Shown piece by piece: positions 37,301 through 44,590 of a stretch of 64,000 bases of DNA (positions are counted from its first letter, which is position 1; the number at the start of each line of letters is the position of its first letter). The stretch comes from Prolixibacteraceae bacterium (GTDB lineage: Bacteria > Bacteroidota > Bacteroidia > Bacteroidales > Prolixibacteraceae), in the NCBI GenBank assembly GCA_003506435.1, contig DOAQ01000036.1, positions 372,001 to 436,000 on the forward strand, written 5' to 3'. The translations under genes and the position numbers were made by a program. The notes under the pieces were generated by a model that saw only the letters and a program-made list of their open reading frames with translations, searched no databases and was not told where the DNA came from.

Positions 37301-37580
37301 TCTGGCCGCCAAAGGCAAGTAAAATCCCATCCGGTTTTTCTTTTTTTATGACTTCCTCGACAAAATAAGCGGTCACCGGAAGGAAATAAATTTTATCGGC
37401 AATATTTTCCGAAGTCTGAATGGTGGCAATATTCGGGTTAATAAGGATCGTTTCAACGCCTTCTTCTTTCAGTGCTTTTAGCGCCTGGGAACCCGAATAG
37501 TCGAATTCACCCGCTTCCCCGATCTTCAATGCTCCCGATCCAAGTACAATAGCTTTTCTTATTTGTTTATTAATAGCCAT
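34344..37580 (-). CDS. carB: carbamoyl-phosphate synthase large subunit
   Basis: A 1078-residue CarB of the usual length. It has two duplicated ATP-grasp halves: the first opens AIVLGSGALKIGEAGEFDYSGSQA, and the second begins near residue 560 with VIVLGSGAYRIGSSVEFDWC. The C-terminal allosteric MGS-like domain (from about 940) holds ISSGPARSKLELLQSAKILAERGYNLYATEGT. It makes carbamoyl phosphate from bicarbonate, ammonia and 2 ATP for arginine and pyrimidines. It lies 6 bp behind carA in an operon divergent from the arg genes, so arginine control is expected. Confidence 0.97.
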   Translation of the reverse strand: MAINKQIRKAIVLGSGALKIGEAGEFDYSGSQALKALKEEGVETILINPNIATIQTSENIADKIYFLPVTAYFVEEVIKKEKPDGILLAFGGQTALNCGVELFRKGILEKYNVQVVGTPVQSIIDTEDRDIFAKKLGEINVLTPKSIACENMAEAKAAVDIVGYPIIIRAAYTLGGLGSGFCNNDEELKSLASKAFSYSPQILVEESIKGWKEVEYEVVRDQFDNCITVCNMENFDPLGIHTGESIVVAPSQTLSNSEYHKLREISIRIIRHIGVIGECNVQFALDPHSEDYRVIEVNARLSRSSALASKATGYPLAFVAAKLGLGYGLHELKNSVTKVTTAAFEPALDYIVCKIPRWDLTKFVGVSKNLGSSMKSVGEIMSIGRTFEEAIQKGIRMVGIGMHGFVGNKGEITFQQIDEELVNPTDRRIFAIAEAFNKEYSIDAIHKKTKIDKWFLQKLKNIHNIKLELEQIHSLEKLDDELLLKSKKAGFSDFQLARIMLHSLNEDISGDSLKIREHRKARNIKPSVKQIDTLAGEYPAQTNYLYLTYGGIEHDIEFLHDNKSVIVLGSGAYRIGSSVEFDWCSVNAIDTIHKEGYRSIMINYNPETVSTDYDSCDRLYFDELSFERVMDIIDLEAPKGVVLSMGGQIPNNLAMKLHRQNVPILGTSAIKIDNAEDRKKFSSLLDVLKVDQPRWSELTSIEDIYKFVDEVGFPVLIRPSYVLSGAAMNVVSNRDQLEHFLQLAANVSKEHPVVVSEFIEQAKEIEIDAVADKGEMVAYAISEHVEFAGVHSGDATIVFPPQKLYVETIRRIKKISREIAKALEISGPFNMQFLAKDNDIKVIECNLRASRSFPFVSKVMKINLIEIATQVMLGVPYVKPDKSLFELDYVGVKAPQFSFARLLNADPVLGVDMSSTGEVGCIGETYYEAILKSMLSVGYRIPEKNILISSGPARSKLELLQSAKILAERGYNLYATEGTHRFFRENGVNTTLLHWPDEEDRQPNTIDYLKEKKIDLVVNIPKDHTKRELSNGYYIRRSAIDYNIPLITNARLASAFIFAISKYKMEDIGIKSWDEYKS

Positions 37581-37586
37581 GTTCTA

Positions 37587-38672
37587 TTATTTCTTTTTAT
37601 TTTTTACAATGTTCTGAATAAAGTCGTCAAACAAAAATTCGGTATCCACCGGCCCGCTCGATGCTTCGGGATGGAACTGAGTGGAGAAGAACGGTTTTGT
37701 TTTGTGACGGATTCCTTCGTTGGTATTGTCGTTCACGTTGACGAATAACGGCTCCCAGTCGTCCGGTAACGTATCAGGTGCAACCGCAAATCCGTGGTTT
37801 TGTGAAGTGATGAAACAGCGGTTGGTCCCGGTCAGCAAAACCGGCTGGTTATGGCTCCGGTGCCCGTATTTCAATTTGTAGGTTTCGGCGCCTGCCGCAC
37901 GGGCCAGTAGTTGGTTGCCCAGGCAAATTCCCATGATGGGTATATTTTTATCGATGGTTTTCTTTATCTGTTCCACGGTGGCGTCGCACAGAGCCGGGTC
38001 GCCGGGGCCATTCGAAATAAACACACCGTCGAACTTCTCGTTGCTGTAATCGTAATCCCACGGAACGCGGATCACGGTGGCATTGCGTTTCAGTAAGCAG
38101 CGGATGATGTTGTTTTTTACCCCGCAGTCAACCAGCACCACTTTGTGTTCGCCGGTTCCGTATACTGATTTTTCTTTTGCGCTGGCAATTGCTACCAGGT
38201 TTTCCTTGTTCGGATCATAAAAATCGATGGGCTGGTCTTCTAATTCAATCTTGCCTAGCATCGAACCTTTCTCACGTAAAATTTTCGTTAAGGCTCTTGT
38301 GTCGATGTCGAACAAACCCGGAACCTGGTATTCTTTCAACCAGTCGGCCAAACTTTTTGCAGCATTCCAGTGGCTGTATTCGAATGAATAATCGGAGACA
38401 ATAAGACCCGAAGCATGGATTTTATGAGACTCGTAAAATTCGTTGATTCCGTCTTTCTGTGCGTCTGAAGGTACCCCGTAATTGCCTATGAGCGGGTAGG
38501 TTGGAACCAGTATCTGTCCTGTATATGAAGGATCTGTTAAACTTTCAGGATAACCTGTCATCGCCGTATAAAAAACGACTTCTCCGGCCACTGATTTTTC
38601 GTATCCAAACGATTTTCCCTCAAAAACTGTCCCGTCTTCCAGAACCAATCTAACTTTCTTCAATTGTGCCAT
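37587..38672 (-). CDS. carA: carbamoyl-phosphate synthase small subunit
   Basis: A 361-residue glutaminase subunit. The N-terminal domain opens VRLVLEDGTVFEGKSFGYE, and the C-terminal class I amidotransferase has the nucleophile in GICLGNQLLARAAG and the His-Glu pair in TQFHPEASSGP. It feeds ammonia to CarB. The start codon sits 1 nt after the stop of a predicted leader ORF and 26 nt after an attenuator-like hairpin, so leader-based control is likely. Confidence 0.97.
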   Translation of the reverse strand: MAQLKKVRLVLEDGTVFEGKSFGYEKSVAGEVVFYTAMTGYPESLTDPSYTGQILVPTYPLIGNYGVPSDAQKDGINEFYESHKIHASGLIVSDYSFEYSHWNAAKSLADWLKEYQVPGLFDIDTRALTKILREKGSMLGKIELEDQPIDFYDPNKENLVAIASAKEKSVYGTGEHKVVLVDCGVKNNIIRCLLKRNATVIRVPWDYDYSNEKFDGVFISNGPGDPALCDATVEQIKKTIDKNIPIMGICLGNQLLARAAGAETYKLKYGHRSHNQPVLLTGTNRCFITSQNHGFAVAPDTLPDDWEPLFVNVNDNTNEGIRHKTKPFFSTQFHPEASSGPVDTEFLFDDFIQNIVKNKKK

Positions 38673-38673
38673 T

Positions 38674-38730
38674 TTATGATCGAAATTTAAAAAAAAAATG
38701 CGTTTGGCTACGGTTGTAGGGCAAACGCAT
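38674..38730 (-). CDS. carA leader peptide ORF (18 aa)
   Basis: Minus-strand ORF MRLPYNRSQTHFFFKFRS then TAA, ending 1 nt before the carA start. Three of 18 residues are Arg. The ATG lies in the first arm of the attenuator stem, so translation through it would open the hairpin. No strong ribosome-binding site is seen, as usual in this phylum. It is short, so chance cannot be excluded. Confidence 0.35.
   Translation of the reverse strand: MRLPYNRSQTHFFFKFRS
38689..38730 (-). terminator. attenuator-like intrinsic terminator in the carAB leader
   Basis: On the minus strand ATGCGTTTG pairs with CAAACGCAT (38722-38730 and 38698-38706). An inner CTAC/GTAG stem closes the loop, and ten U residues follow (38689-38698). 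It stands just before the carA start. A second leader hairpin lies upstream (38788-38829). Confidence 0.7.
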
Positions 38731-38787
38731 GGTTGTTATTTTCAAACTAACTTTCTTCGGTATAGGGCTAAATAATCTCAATTCTCA

Positions 38788-38829
38788 ACGGATTTCAAAA
38801 TTTAAATAACTACTGATTGTTAAATCCGT
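38788..38829 (-). promoter_or_regulatory. upstream hairpin in the carAB leader
   Basis: ACGGATTT at 38788-38795 and AAATCCGT at 38822-38829 can pair across a ~26-nt loop. It lies between the putative carA promoter element (38832-38839) and the attenuator, and may take part in switching. Confidence 0.4.
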
Positions 38830-38831
38830 CG

Positions 38832-38839
38832 CAAAAATA
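38832..38839 (-). promoter_or_regulatory. putative carA -7 promoter element
   Basis: Minus-strand TATTTTTG fits TAnnTTTG. Transcription starting here would give a leader of about 150 nt ahead of carA, containing both hairpins. Confidence 0.35.
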
Positions 38840-38861
38840 ATAATTATTCCCGAAAAAAATC

Positions 38862-38891
38862 TTTGATATAAATACTAAATGAATAAATTTG
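38862..38891 (+). promoter_or_regulatory. putative argR promoter (TTTG / TAAATTTG)
   Basis: TTTG at 38862-38865 and TAAATTTG at 38884-38891 with an 18-bp spacer, close to the Bacteroidota consensus spacing. ARG box 1 covers the -7 element, so ArgR binding would block transcription. Confidence 0.5.
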
Positions 38892-38914
38892 CACAAAAAA
38901 TGAATAAATATTCA
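38880..38914. promoter_or_regulatory. tandem ARG boxes (ArgR operator)
   Basis: Box 2, TGAATAAATATTCA at 38901-38914, matches the ARG-box core TGAATwwwwATTCA exactly. Box 1, TGAATAAATTTGCA at 38880-38893, matches its left half and part of the right. They are 21 bp apart centre to centre, the spacing of paired boxes for hexameric ArgR in E. coli. They lie between carA and argR. Confidence 0.7.
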
Positions 38915-38924
38915 AATTAATGAA

Positions 38925-39062
38925 ATGAGCATGATTCGCAGAAACACCAATCGGAATGATTATTCTTTCATGCGCCCCGAGGTTTCGTGGCCATGCGTTG
39001 GTTTTAAGATTGAAATTCAAGCGATGATACGAAAATTACACAAAACACTTTTGAAAAAATAA
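38925..39062 (+). CDS. argR leader ORF (45 aa)
   Basis: A 45-residue ORF starting MSMIRRNTNRNDYS and ending in TAA 4 bp before the argR start. Arg residues are at positions 5, 6, 10, 17 and 36. It begins about 30 nt after the expected transcription start. It resembles a leader peptide for arginine-sensitive control or a small translationally coupled protein. No family is recognised. Confidence 0.4.
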   Translation: MSMIRRNTNRNDYSFMRPEVSWPCVGFKIEIQAMIRKLHKTLLKK

Positions 39063-39066
39063 GCAC

Positions 39067-39549
39067 ATGAAAAGTCGCATCGAACGTCAAATCGCAATCA
39101 GAAAGGCTATACTTACTGAAAAAGTAAGCAGTCAGGATGATTTGGTGCGTCTATTGAGGAATAAAGGGATTGAAATAACACAGGCAACATTATCGAGAGA
39201 TTTAAAGACATTGAAAGTAGCAAAGGCGTATGATCCCGCAGCGGGATACATTTACGTAATTCCTGAAGCTGGTAATATTGTGAAGGAGGAAACTGAGGCA
39301 GGAATAAATTATCTGACGGATGGTCTCCGTAATTTGCAATTTTCAGGAAACCTGGCTGTAATAAATACCCGGCCGGGTTATGCCAGTAGTATCGCTGCCC
39401 TGATTGATACAGCAGCTCCGTATGAAATAATAGGCACCATTGCCGGCGACGATACGGTTTTGTTGATTATAAAGGAAGGTATTAAACGGGCAGATTTAAT
39501 TAACAGTCTCATTTTAATTATGCCAAAATTAGCGGGTAAGATTAAGTAG
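39067..39549 (+). CDS. argR: arginine repressor
   Basis: A 160-residue ArgR/AhrC. The N-terminal winged helix (about 1-70) includes SQDDLVRLLRNKGIEITQATLSRDLKTLKVAKAY, with the conserved TQATLSRDL recognition region. The C-terminal domain (about 90-155) has the hexamer/arginine-binding pattern GYASSIAALIDTAAPYEIIGTIAGDDTVLLI. It is the first gene of the arg operon and has ArgR boxes over its own promoter. Confidence 0.95.
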   Translation: MKSRIERQIAIRKAILTEKVSSQDDLVRLLRNKGIEITQATLSRDLKTLKVAKAYDPAAGYIYVIPEAGNIVKEETEAGINYLTDGLRNLQFSGNLAVINTRPGYASSIAALIDTAAPYEIIGTIAGDDTVLLIIKEGIKRADLINSLILIMPKLAGKIK

Positions 39550-39558
39550 AATTTAGTT

Positions 39559-40275
39559 ATGACAGAAAAGAGTTTAAAGGATATACAAGTAGTCACGGCT
39601 ACAGTCGTGCACCTGAAATATGTTGATCAGGTGAATGATGAAATTGATGCTGCATCGAAAGAACGGGGAACCGGTATTGCGCGCCGTACATACGATTATA
39701 TTGCCAACAAGATGTTGGAAGGTAAAGCAGTAATTGCCCTTGACGGCGACCAGTTTGCAGGTTTTTGTTACCTCGAAAGCTGGGGGCACAACCGTTTTGT
39801 AGCCAATTCGGGATTGATCGTTGCAAAAGCCTACCGGAGTATCGGTTTGGCTACCGAAATTAAACGGAAAATTTTCAACCTCTCGCGGATGAAATTTCCG
39901 GATGCCAAAATATTCGGGCTGACTACTGGTTTGGCTGTAATGAAAATCAACCACGAGTTGGGATACCGTCCGGTTACATTCTCTGAACTAACGGATGACG
40001 AAGATTTCTGGAAAGGTTGCCAGAGTTGCGTGAATTACGATATTTTGCAACGCACCAACCGCTCGAAATGCCTTTGTACCGGTATGTTGTTCGATCCAAA
40101 GTGGGAGGCAAAGAAGCCGGTTAACGGAAATCCTGCGCCGGAAGAAAGCCAGATTGTTAAACCCAAACGGAACAGTTTGCTGGATGTGATCCAGAAACTA
40201 AAACCCAAAAACGGGAACAATCAGGTGAAGGAATCGAAGTTTAATGTTCTAATGACAATATTGAGTAAAATATAA
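39559..40275 (+). CDS. GNAT acyltransferase, probable N-acylglutamate synthase
   Basis: A 238-residue protein with a GNAT core (GLIVAKAYRSIGLATEIKRKIFNL) and an extended Cys-containing C-terminal part (CQSCVNYDILQRTNRSKCLCTGMLF). It lies between argR and argG. Genes of this type in Bacteroides (BT3761 by memory) have been proposed as N-succinylglutamate synthases, the first step of the succinylated arginine pathway. No other ArgA or ArgJ is visible in the window, which supports that role here. Confidence 0.7.
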   Translation: MTEKSLKDIQVVTATVVHLKYVDQVNDEIDAASKERGTGIARRTYDYIANKMLEGKAVIALDGDQFAGFCYLESWGHNRFVANSGLIVAKAYRSIGLATEIKRKIFNLSRMKFPDAKIFGLTTGLAVMKINHELGYRPVTFSELTDDEDFWKGCQSCVNYDILQRTNRSKCLCTGMLFDPKWEAKKPVNGNPAPEESQIVKPKRNSLLDVIQKLKPKNGNNQVKESKFNVLMTILSKI

Positions 40276-40453
40276 AGTGATGGCACCGGCCAGCATCATT
40301 TCAGGATAAATTTCCAAAAAATGAGGTCTGGCTTAATTGATTGATGAACAGTTGAGTTCGGATTAGGATAGAATAAATTTTATAAGGTTAGTAAAGTTGT
40401 AAGTTTTCAAAAGTCTGGTTCGGTGTCATCGCTTTTTAAAAGTATATAACAGA

Positions 40454-41644
40454 ATGAAGGAGAAGGTAGTTTTAGCGTTTAGCGGAGGATTGGATACCTC
40501 GTATTGTGCGATGTACCTTTCAGTTGAAAAAAATCTGGAAGTTTACACGGCAGTTGCCAATACCGGAGGGTTCAGTAAACAGGATTTGGAAGTTATTGAG
40601 GAAAAAGCGTATAAACTGGGAGCAAAAAAGCATGTTGCTATCGATGTCACCGATAATTATTACGAGAAGTGCATCCGCTACATGGTATACGGAAACGTGC
40701 TGCGAAACAATACGTACCCGATCTCGGTAAGTTCGGAGCGCGTATTTCAGGCGATTGCCATTATTGAATATGCAAAGAAAATTGGCGCAAAATACGTTGC
40801 TCACGGAAGTACCGGAGCGGGGAACGACCAGGTGCGTTTCGACCTTACTTTTAACGTACTTGCTCCTGAAATTGGAATACTGACCCCCACCCGTGACCTG
40901 AAACTAAGCCGTCAGGAAGAAATTGATTACCTGAAGGAACATGGCGTGGTTGCCGACTGGAAAAAAATGGAATACTCCATCAATAAAGGACTTTGGGGTA
41001 CCAGCATCGGGGGAAAGGAAACACTCACTTCGGAAAAAACATTGCCAGAGGAAGCGTATCCTTCGCAAATGACAGCCACGGAAGAAAAAGAAATTGCCCT
41101 TGATTTTGTGAAGGGAGAACTGAAAGCGGTGGATGGTGAAAAATACAGGAACCCCGTAGAAGCAATTCAGGCTCTGGAAAAGCTGGCATCTCCGTATGCC
41201 ATTGGGCGCGATATGCACATCGGCGATACGATTATCGGTATCAAAGGACGCGTGGGGTTTGAAGCTGCTGCGTCCATGATCATCATCAAAGCGCACCAGA
41301 TGCTCGAAAAACATACACTTACCAAGTGGCAGCAGTATTGGAAGGAACAATTGGGCAACTGGTACGGAATGTTCCTGCACGAAGCGTTGTACTTTGAACC
41401 GGTGCTGCGCGATATTGAAAAATTTCTCGAAAGTTCGCAGGAAACTGTAACCGGTAAAGTAATTGTAAAACTGAGACCATACCAATATATATTGGTTGGA
41501 ATTGAGTCGGAACACGACCTGATGAAAGCTGAATTTGGCCGGTACGGCGAGGAAAACAACGCATGGACAGCCGACGATGTGAAAGGGTTTACAAAAATTC
41601 TGGGCAACTCGTTAAAAATTTACAATTCAGTAAATAAAAAATAG
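40454..41644 (+). CDS. argG: argininosuccinate synthase
   Basis: A 396-residue ArgG. The PP-loop VLAFSGGLDTSYCAMYLS is at the N terminus; YVAHGSTGAGNDQVRFD and STGxGNDQ-type substrate motifs follow, and the C-terminal extension contains GKVIVKLRPYQYILVG. It joins citrulline and aspartate with ATP. A 178-bp gap separates it from the preceding GNAT gene, so a second promoter is possible. argC starts 8 bp after the stop. Confidence 0.97.
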   Translation: MKEKVVLAFSGGLDTSYCAMYLSVEKNLEVYTAVANTGGFSKQDLEVIEEKAYKLGAKKHVAIDVTDNYYEKCIRYMVYGNVLRNNTYPISVSSERVFQAIAIIEYAKKIGAKYVAHGSTGAGNDQVRFDLTFNVLAPEIGILTPTRDLKLSRQEEIDYLKEHGVVADWKKMEYSINKGLWGTSIGGKETLTSEKTLPEEAYPSQMTATEEKEIALDFVKGELKAVDGEKYRNPVEAIQALEKLASPYAIGRDMHIGDTIIGIKGRVGFEAAASMIIIKAHQMLEKHTLTKWQQYWKEQLGNWYGMFLHEALYFEPVLRDIEKFLESSQETVTGKVIVKLRPYQYILVGIESEHDLMKAEFGRYGEENNAWTADDVKGFTKILGNSLKIYNSVNKK

Positions 41645-41652
41645 TAATCCGG

Positions 41653-42624
41653 ATGAAGATTAAGGTTGGGATAATAGGAGGCGCCGGTTATACGGCCGGT
41701 GAGCTGATCCGGATTTTGCTGAATCATCCGAAAGCGGAGATTGTCTTTGTACAGAGTAGCAGTAACAAGGGGAACCCGGTTTACGCGGTACACAAAGACT
41801 TGCTGGGCGATACGGATTTGGTTTTTACAGAAGACGCTGATTTCAACTCGGTGGATGTGTTGTTCCTCTGTATGGGGCACGGAAAATCGAAGGAGTTTGT
41901 AGCGAAAAATAATATTCCTGAAAAGGTACGGATTATTGATCTGAGCCACGATTTCAGGATAAAAACAGAAGAGAATGCCTTTGTTTACGGTCTGCCCGAG
42001 TTAAACAGGGATGCTATTTGTATCGCAAATAAAATTGCCAATCCGGGGTGTTTTGCAACAGGCATTCAATTGGCTTTGTTGCCTTTGGCCAAAGCCGGAT
42101 TGCTGAAAAACGAAGTGCATGTGCATGCCATCACCGGGTCAACCGGGGCAGGTCAGGCGCCTACAGAGACCTCGCATTTCAGTTGGAGAAATGGCAATAT
42201 ATCGGTTTACAAGGCTTTTGAGCACCAGCATCTGGGAGAGATCATCCAAAGCCTGAAACAGTTGCAACCGGGGTTTCAGCACGCGCTGAATTTTATTCCG
42301 GTACGCGGGAACCATACACGCGGTATTTTTGTGTCGGCTTATACCGAATATCACGGAACGCTTGAGAAAGCGATTGTTTTGTATCAGAAATATTACAATG
42401 CCCATCCGTTCGTTTTTGTAACTGACGAAAATCCGGATGTGAAACAGGTGGTAAACACAAATAAGGCATTTCTGTATCTGGAAAAACACGGCGATAAACT
42501 GATGATATTGAGCGTTACTGATAATTTACTGAAAGGGGCTTCCGGTCAGGCAGTTCAGAATATGAACCTGATGTTTGGCATCGATGAAACCGAAGGATTA
42601 AAATTGAAACCTGTATCATTTTGA
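41653..42624 (+). CDS. argC: N-acyl-gamma-glutamyl-phosphate reductase
   Basis: A 323-residue ArgC. The Rossmann start VGIIGGAGYTAGELIRILLNHP, the catalytic Cys in NPGCFATGIQLALLPL and the His-containing PVRGNHTRGIFVS are visible. It reduces N-acylglutamyl phosphate to the semialdehyde; with the succinyl route indicated by ArgF', the acyl group is probably succinyl. argD begins 2 bp later. Confidence 0.95.
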   Translation: MKIKVGIIGGAGYTAGELIRILLNHPKAEIVFVQSSSNKGNPVYAVHKDLLGDTDLVFTEDADFNSVDVLFLCMGHGKSKEFVAKNNIPEKVRIIDLSHDFRIKTEENAFVYGLPELNRDAICIANKIANPGCFATGIQLALLPLAKAGLLKNEVHVHAITGSTGAGQAPTETSHFSWRNGNISVYKAFEHQHLGEIIQSLKQLQPGFQHALNFIPVRGNHTRGIFVSAYTEYHGTLEKAIVLYQKYYNAHPFVFVTDENPDVKQVVNTNKAFLYLEKHGDKLMILSVTDNLLKGASGQAVQNMNLMFGIDETEGLKLKPVSF

Positions 42625-42626
42625 GT

Positions 42627-43772
42627 ATGGAACTATTTGATGTATATCCGCTTTTTAATATAACTCCTGTAAAAGCTGAAGGCTGTTACGTGTGGGACGA
42701 CAAGGGAAATAAATATCTCGATTTGTACGGGGGACACGCGGTCATTTCGGTAGGACACTCGCATCCGCATTATATTGAAAAAATTGAGCAGCAGCTCGAA
42801 TCGATTGGCTTTTATTCCAATTCGGTGATCATCCCGCAACAGAAAGAACTGGCTGAAAAGCTGGGTAAAATGTCGGGGTACGATGATTACCAGTTATTTC
42901 TTTGCAATTCGGGGGCCGAAGCCAACGAGAATGCAATAAAACTGGCTTCGTTTGTTACCGGGCGTAAAAAAATTGTCAGCTTTAAAAACTGTTTTCACGG
43001 TCGTACTTCGGCTGCGGTGGCAGTAACCGACAATCCGAAAATTGTTGCCCCGGTCAATCAAACCGAAAATGCAGTGATTTTACCTTATGAGAACCTGGAC
43101 GAATTGCAAAAAGCCTTGTCGACTAAAGAAATTGCGGCTGTGATTATCGAAGGCATCCAGGGAATTGGAGGAATTCATGTTCCTTCATCGATCTTCCTTA
43201 ACCAGGTGGCAGCGCTCTGTAAAACACACGGCACCCTGCTGATCCTTGATGAAATTCAATCGGGATACGGGCGCAGCGGTAAATTTTTCGCGCATCAGTA
43301 TTCCGGTATAACTCCAGATGTCATTACCACAGCAAAAGGTATGGGCAATGGGTTCCCTGTTGGAGGCGTGATGATCGCTCCTTCCATTAAACCGTGGTAC
43401 GGAATGCTGGGAACCACGTTTGGCGGAAATTATCTGGCATGTGCTGCAAGTATTGCTGTACTCGATATCATGAAAAATGAAAATCTGGTTGAAAACGCGG
43501 CTAAAGTAGGTCAGTTCCTGATTTCAAGATTAAATGAAAACGAGCAGATAAAAGAAGTCAGGGGCAAAGGGCTGATGATCGGTATTGAATTTGATTTTCC
43601 GATCAAGGAAATCAGGCAACAGTTGCTTTTTGAACACAAAATATTTACCGGTGTTTCCGGAACAAATATCATCCGTTTGCTTCCGTCGCTTACGTTGTCG
43701 ATGGAACAGGCAGTCTATTTCATGGAAAAGTTCGAGCAGGTTTTGAGTTCCAACCTTGTTCAAACAAACTAA
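42627..43772 (+). CDS. argD: N-acylornithine aminotransferase
   Basis: About 381 residues from the ATG at 42627; the upstream TTG in frame is unlikely. It is a class III aminotransferase with the PLP lysine in TTAKGMGNGFPVGG, the motif LILDEIQSGYGRSGKFFAHQ and the substrate loop LFLCNSGAEANENAIKLA. It transaminates N-acylglutamate semialdehyde to N-acylornithine. proC follows after 10 bp. Confidence 0.95.
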   Translation: MELFDVYPLFNITPVKAEGCYVWDDKGNKYLDLYGGHAVISVGHSHPHYIEKIEQQLESIGFYSNSVIIPQQKELAEKLGKMSGYDDYQLFLCNSGAEANENAIKLASFVTGRKKIVSFKNCFHGRTSAAVAVTDNPKIVAPVNQTENAVILPYENLDELQKALSTKEIAAVIIEGIQGIGGIHVPSSIFLNQVAALCKTHGTLLILDEIQSGYGRSGKFFAHQYSGITPDVITTAKGMGNGFPVGGVMIAPSIKPWYGMLGTTFGGNYLACAASIAVLDIMKNENLVENAAKVGQFLISRLNENEQIKEVRGKGLMIGIEFDFPIKEIRQQLLFEHKIFTGVSGTNIIRLLPSLTLSMEQAVYFMEKFEQVLSSNLVQTN

Positions 43773-43782
43773 AACGAAGACT

Positions 43783-44577
43783 ATGAAGATTGAAAAAATT
43801 GCCATTATCGGTGCAGGAAACATGGGCGGCGCTATTTTAAACGGCTTACTGAAGTCGGGTTATATCAATGCTTCGTCAATTGCCATTTCCGATCCGCGCA
43901 AAAATATTCTCGAAGAGTTTGTATCAATGGGAGTTCATACTTTCCAAGCGAATGTTGATGCTGCCCGCTCGGCTGAACTCATTCTGCTGGCAGTTAAACC
44001 GTATCATGTAAAAAATGTTGTAGCCGAAATAAAACCGGTTTTCAAAGGGAATGAAATAATTGTTTCGATAGCTGCCGGAGTAACAATTGCCGAGCTGGAA
44101 GGACTAATTGGAAAAGATGCAAAAATATTCCGGGTGATGCCGAACACGGCTATTTCCATACAGGAATCGATGACCTGTATTTCGGCCAATAAAGCGGCTG
44201 AAGAAAGTCTTCAAGTGGTCAAAGAAATGTTTGATCATCTTGGACAGGCTGTGATCATCAACGAAGAACTCATGTCGGCTTCAACTGTTCTGGCATCCTG
44301 CGGAACTGCTTTCGCGCTGCGTTATGTGCGTGCGGCAATGCAGGGTGGCGTGGAGATGGGATTTGGTGCCGAAATGGCCCAGTTTATCACCGCTCAGACT
44401 GTGAAAGGCGCCGTTCAGCTTATTATGAACACCGGCCATCACCCCGAGCGGGAAATTGACAAGGTAACCACGCCACGCGGGATTACCATCACCGGGTTGA
44501 ATGAGATGGAACACAAGGGATTCAGCTCTTCCGTAATTCAGGGATTGCTGGCCTCTTACAATAAAATTGAAAAGTAA
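43783..44577 (+). CDS. proC: pyrroline-5-carboxylate reductase
   Basis: About 264 residues from the ATG at 43783, which opens MKIEKIAIIGAGNMGGAILNGL, the NAD(P)-binding motif; the upstream frame overlaps argD. The C-terminal dimer region has ASTVLASCGTAFALRYVRAAMQGG and VTTPRGITITGLNEMEHKGF, typical of ProC. It makes proline from P5C. proB follows closely. Confidence 0.95.
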   Translation: MKIEKIAIIGAGNMGGAILNGLLKSGYINASSIAISDPRKNILEEFVSMGVHTFQANVDAARSAELILLAVKPYHVKNVVAEIKPVFKGNEIIVSIAAGVTIAELEGLIGKDAKIFRVMPNTAISIQESMTCISANKAAEESLQVVKEMFDHLGQAVIINEELMSASTVLASCGTAFALRYVRAAMQGGVEMGFGAEMAQFITAQTVKGAVQLIMNTGHHPEREIDKVTTPRGITITGLNEMEHKGFSSSVIQGLLASYNKIEK

Positions 44578-44590
44578 TAGCAAGTATTTT

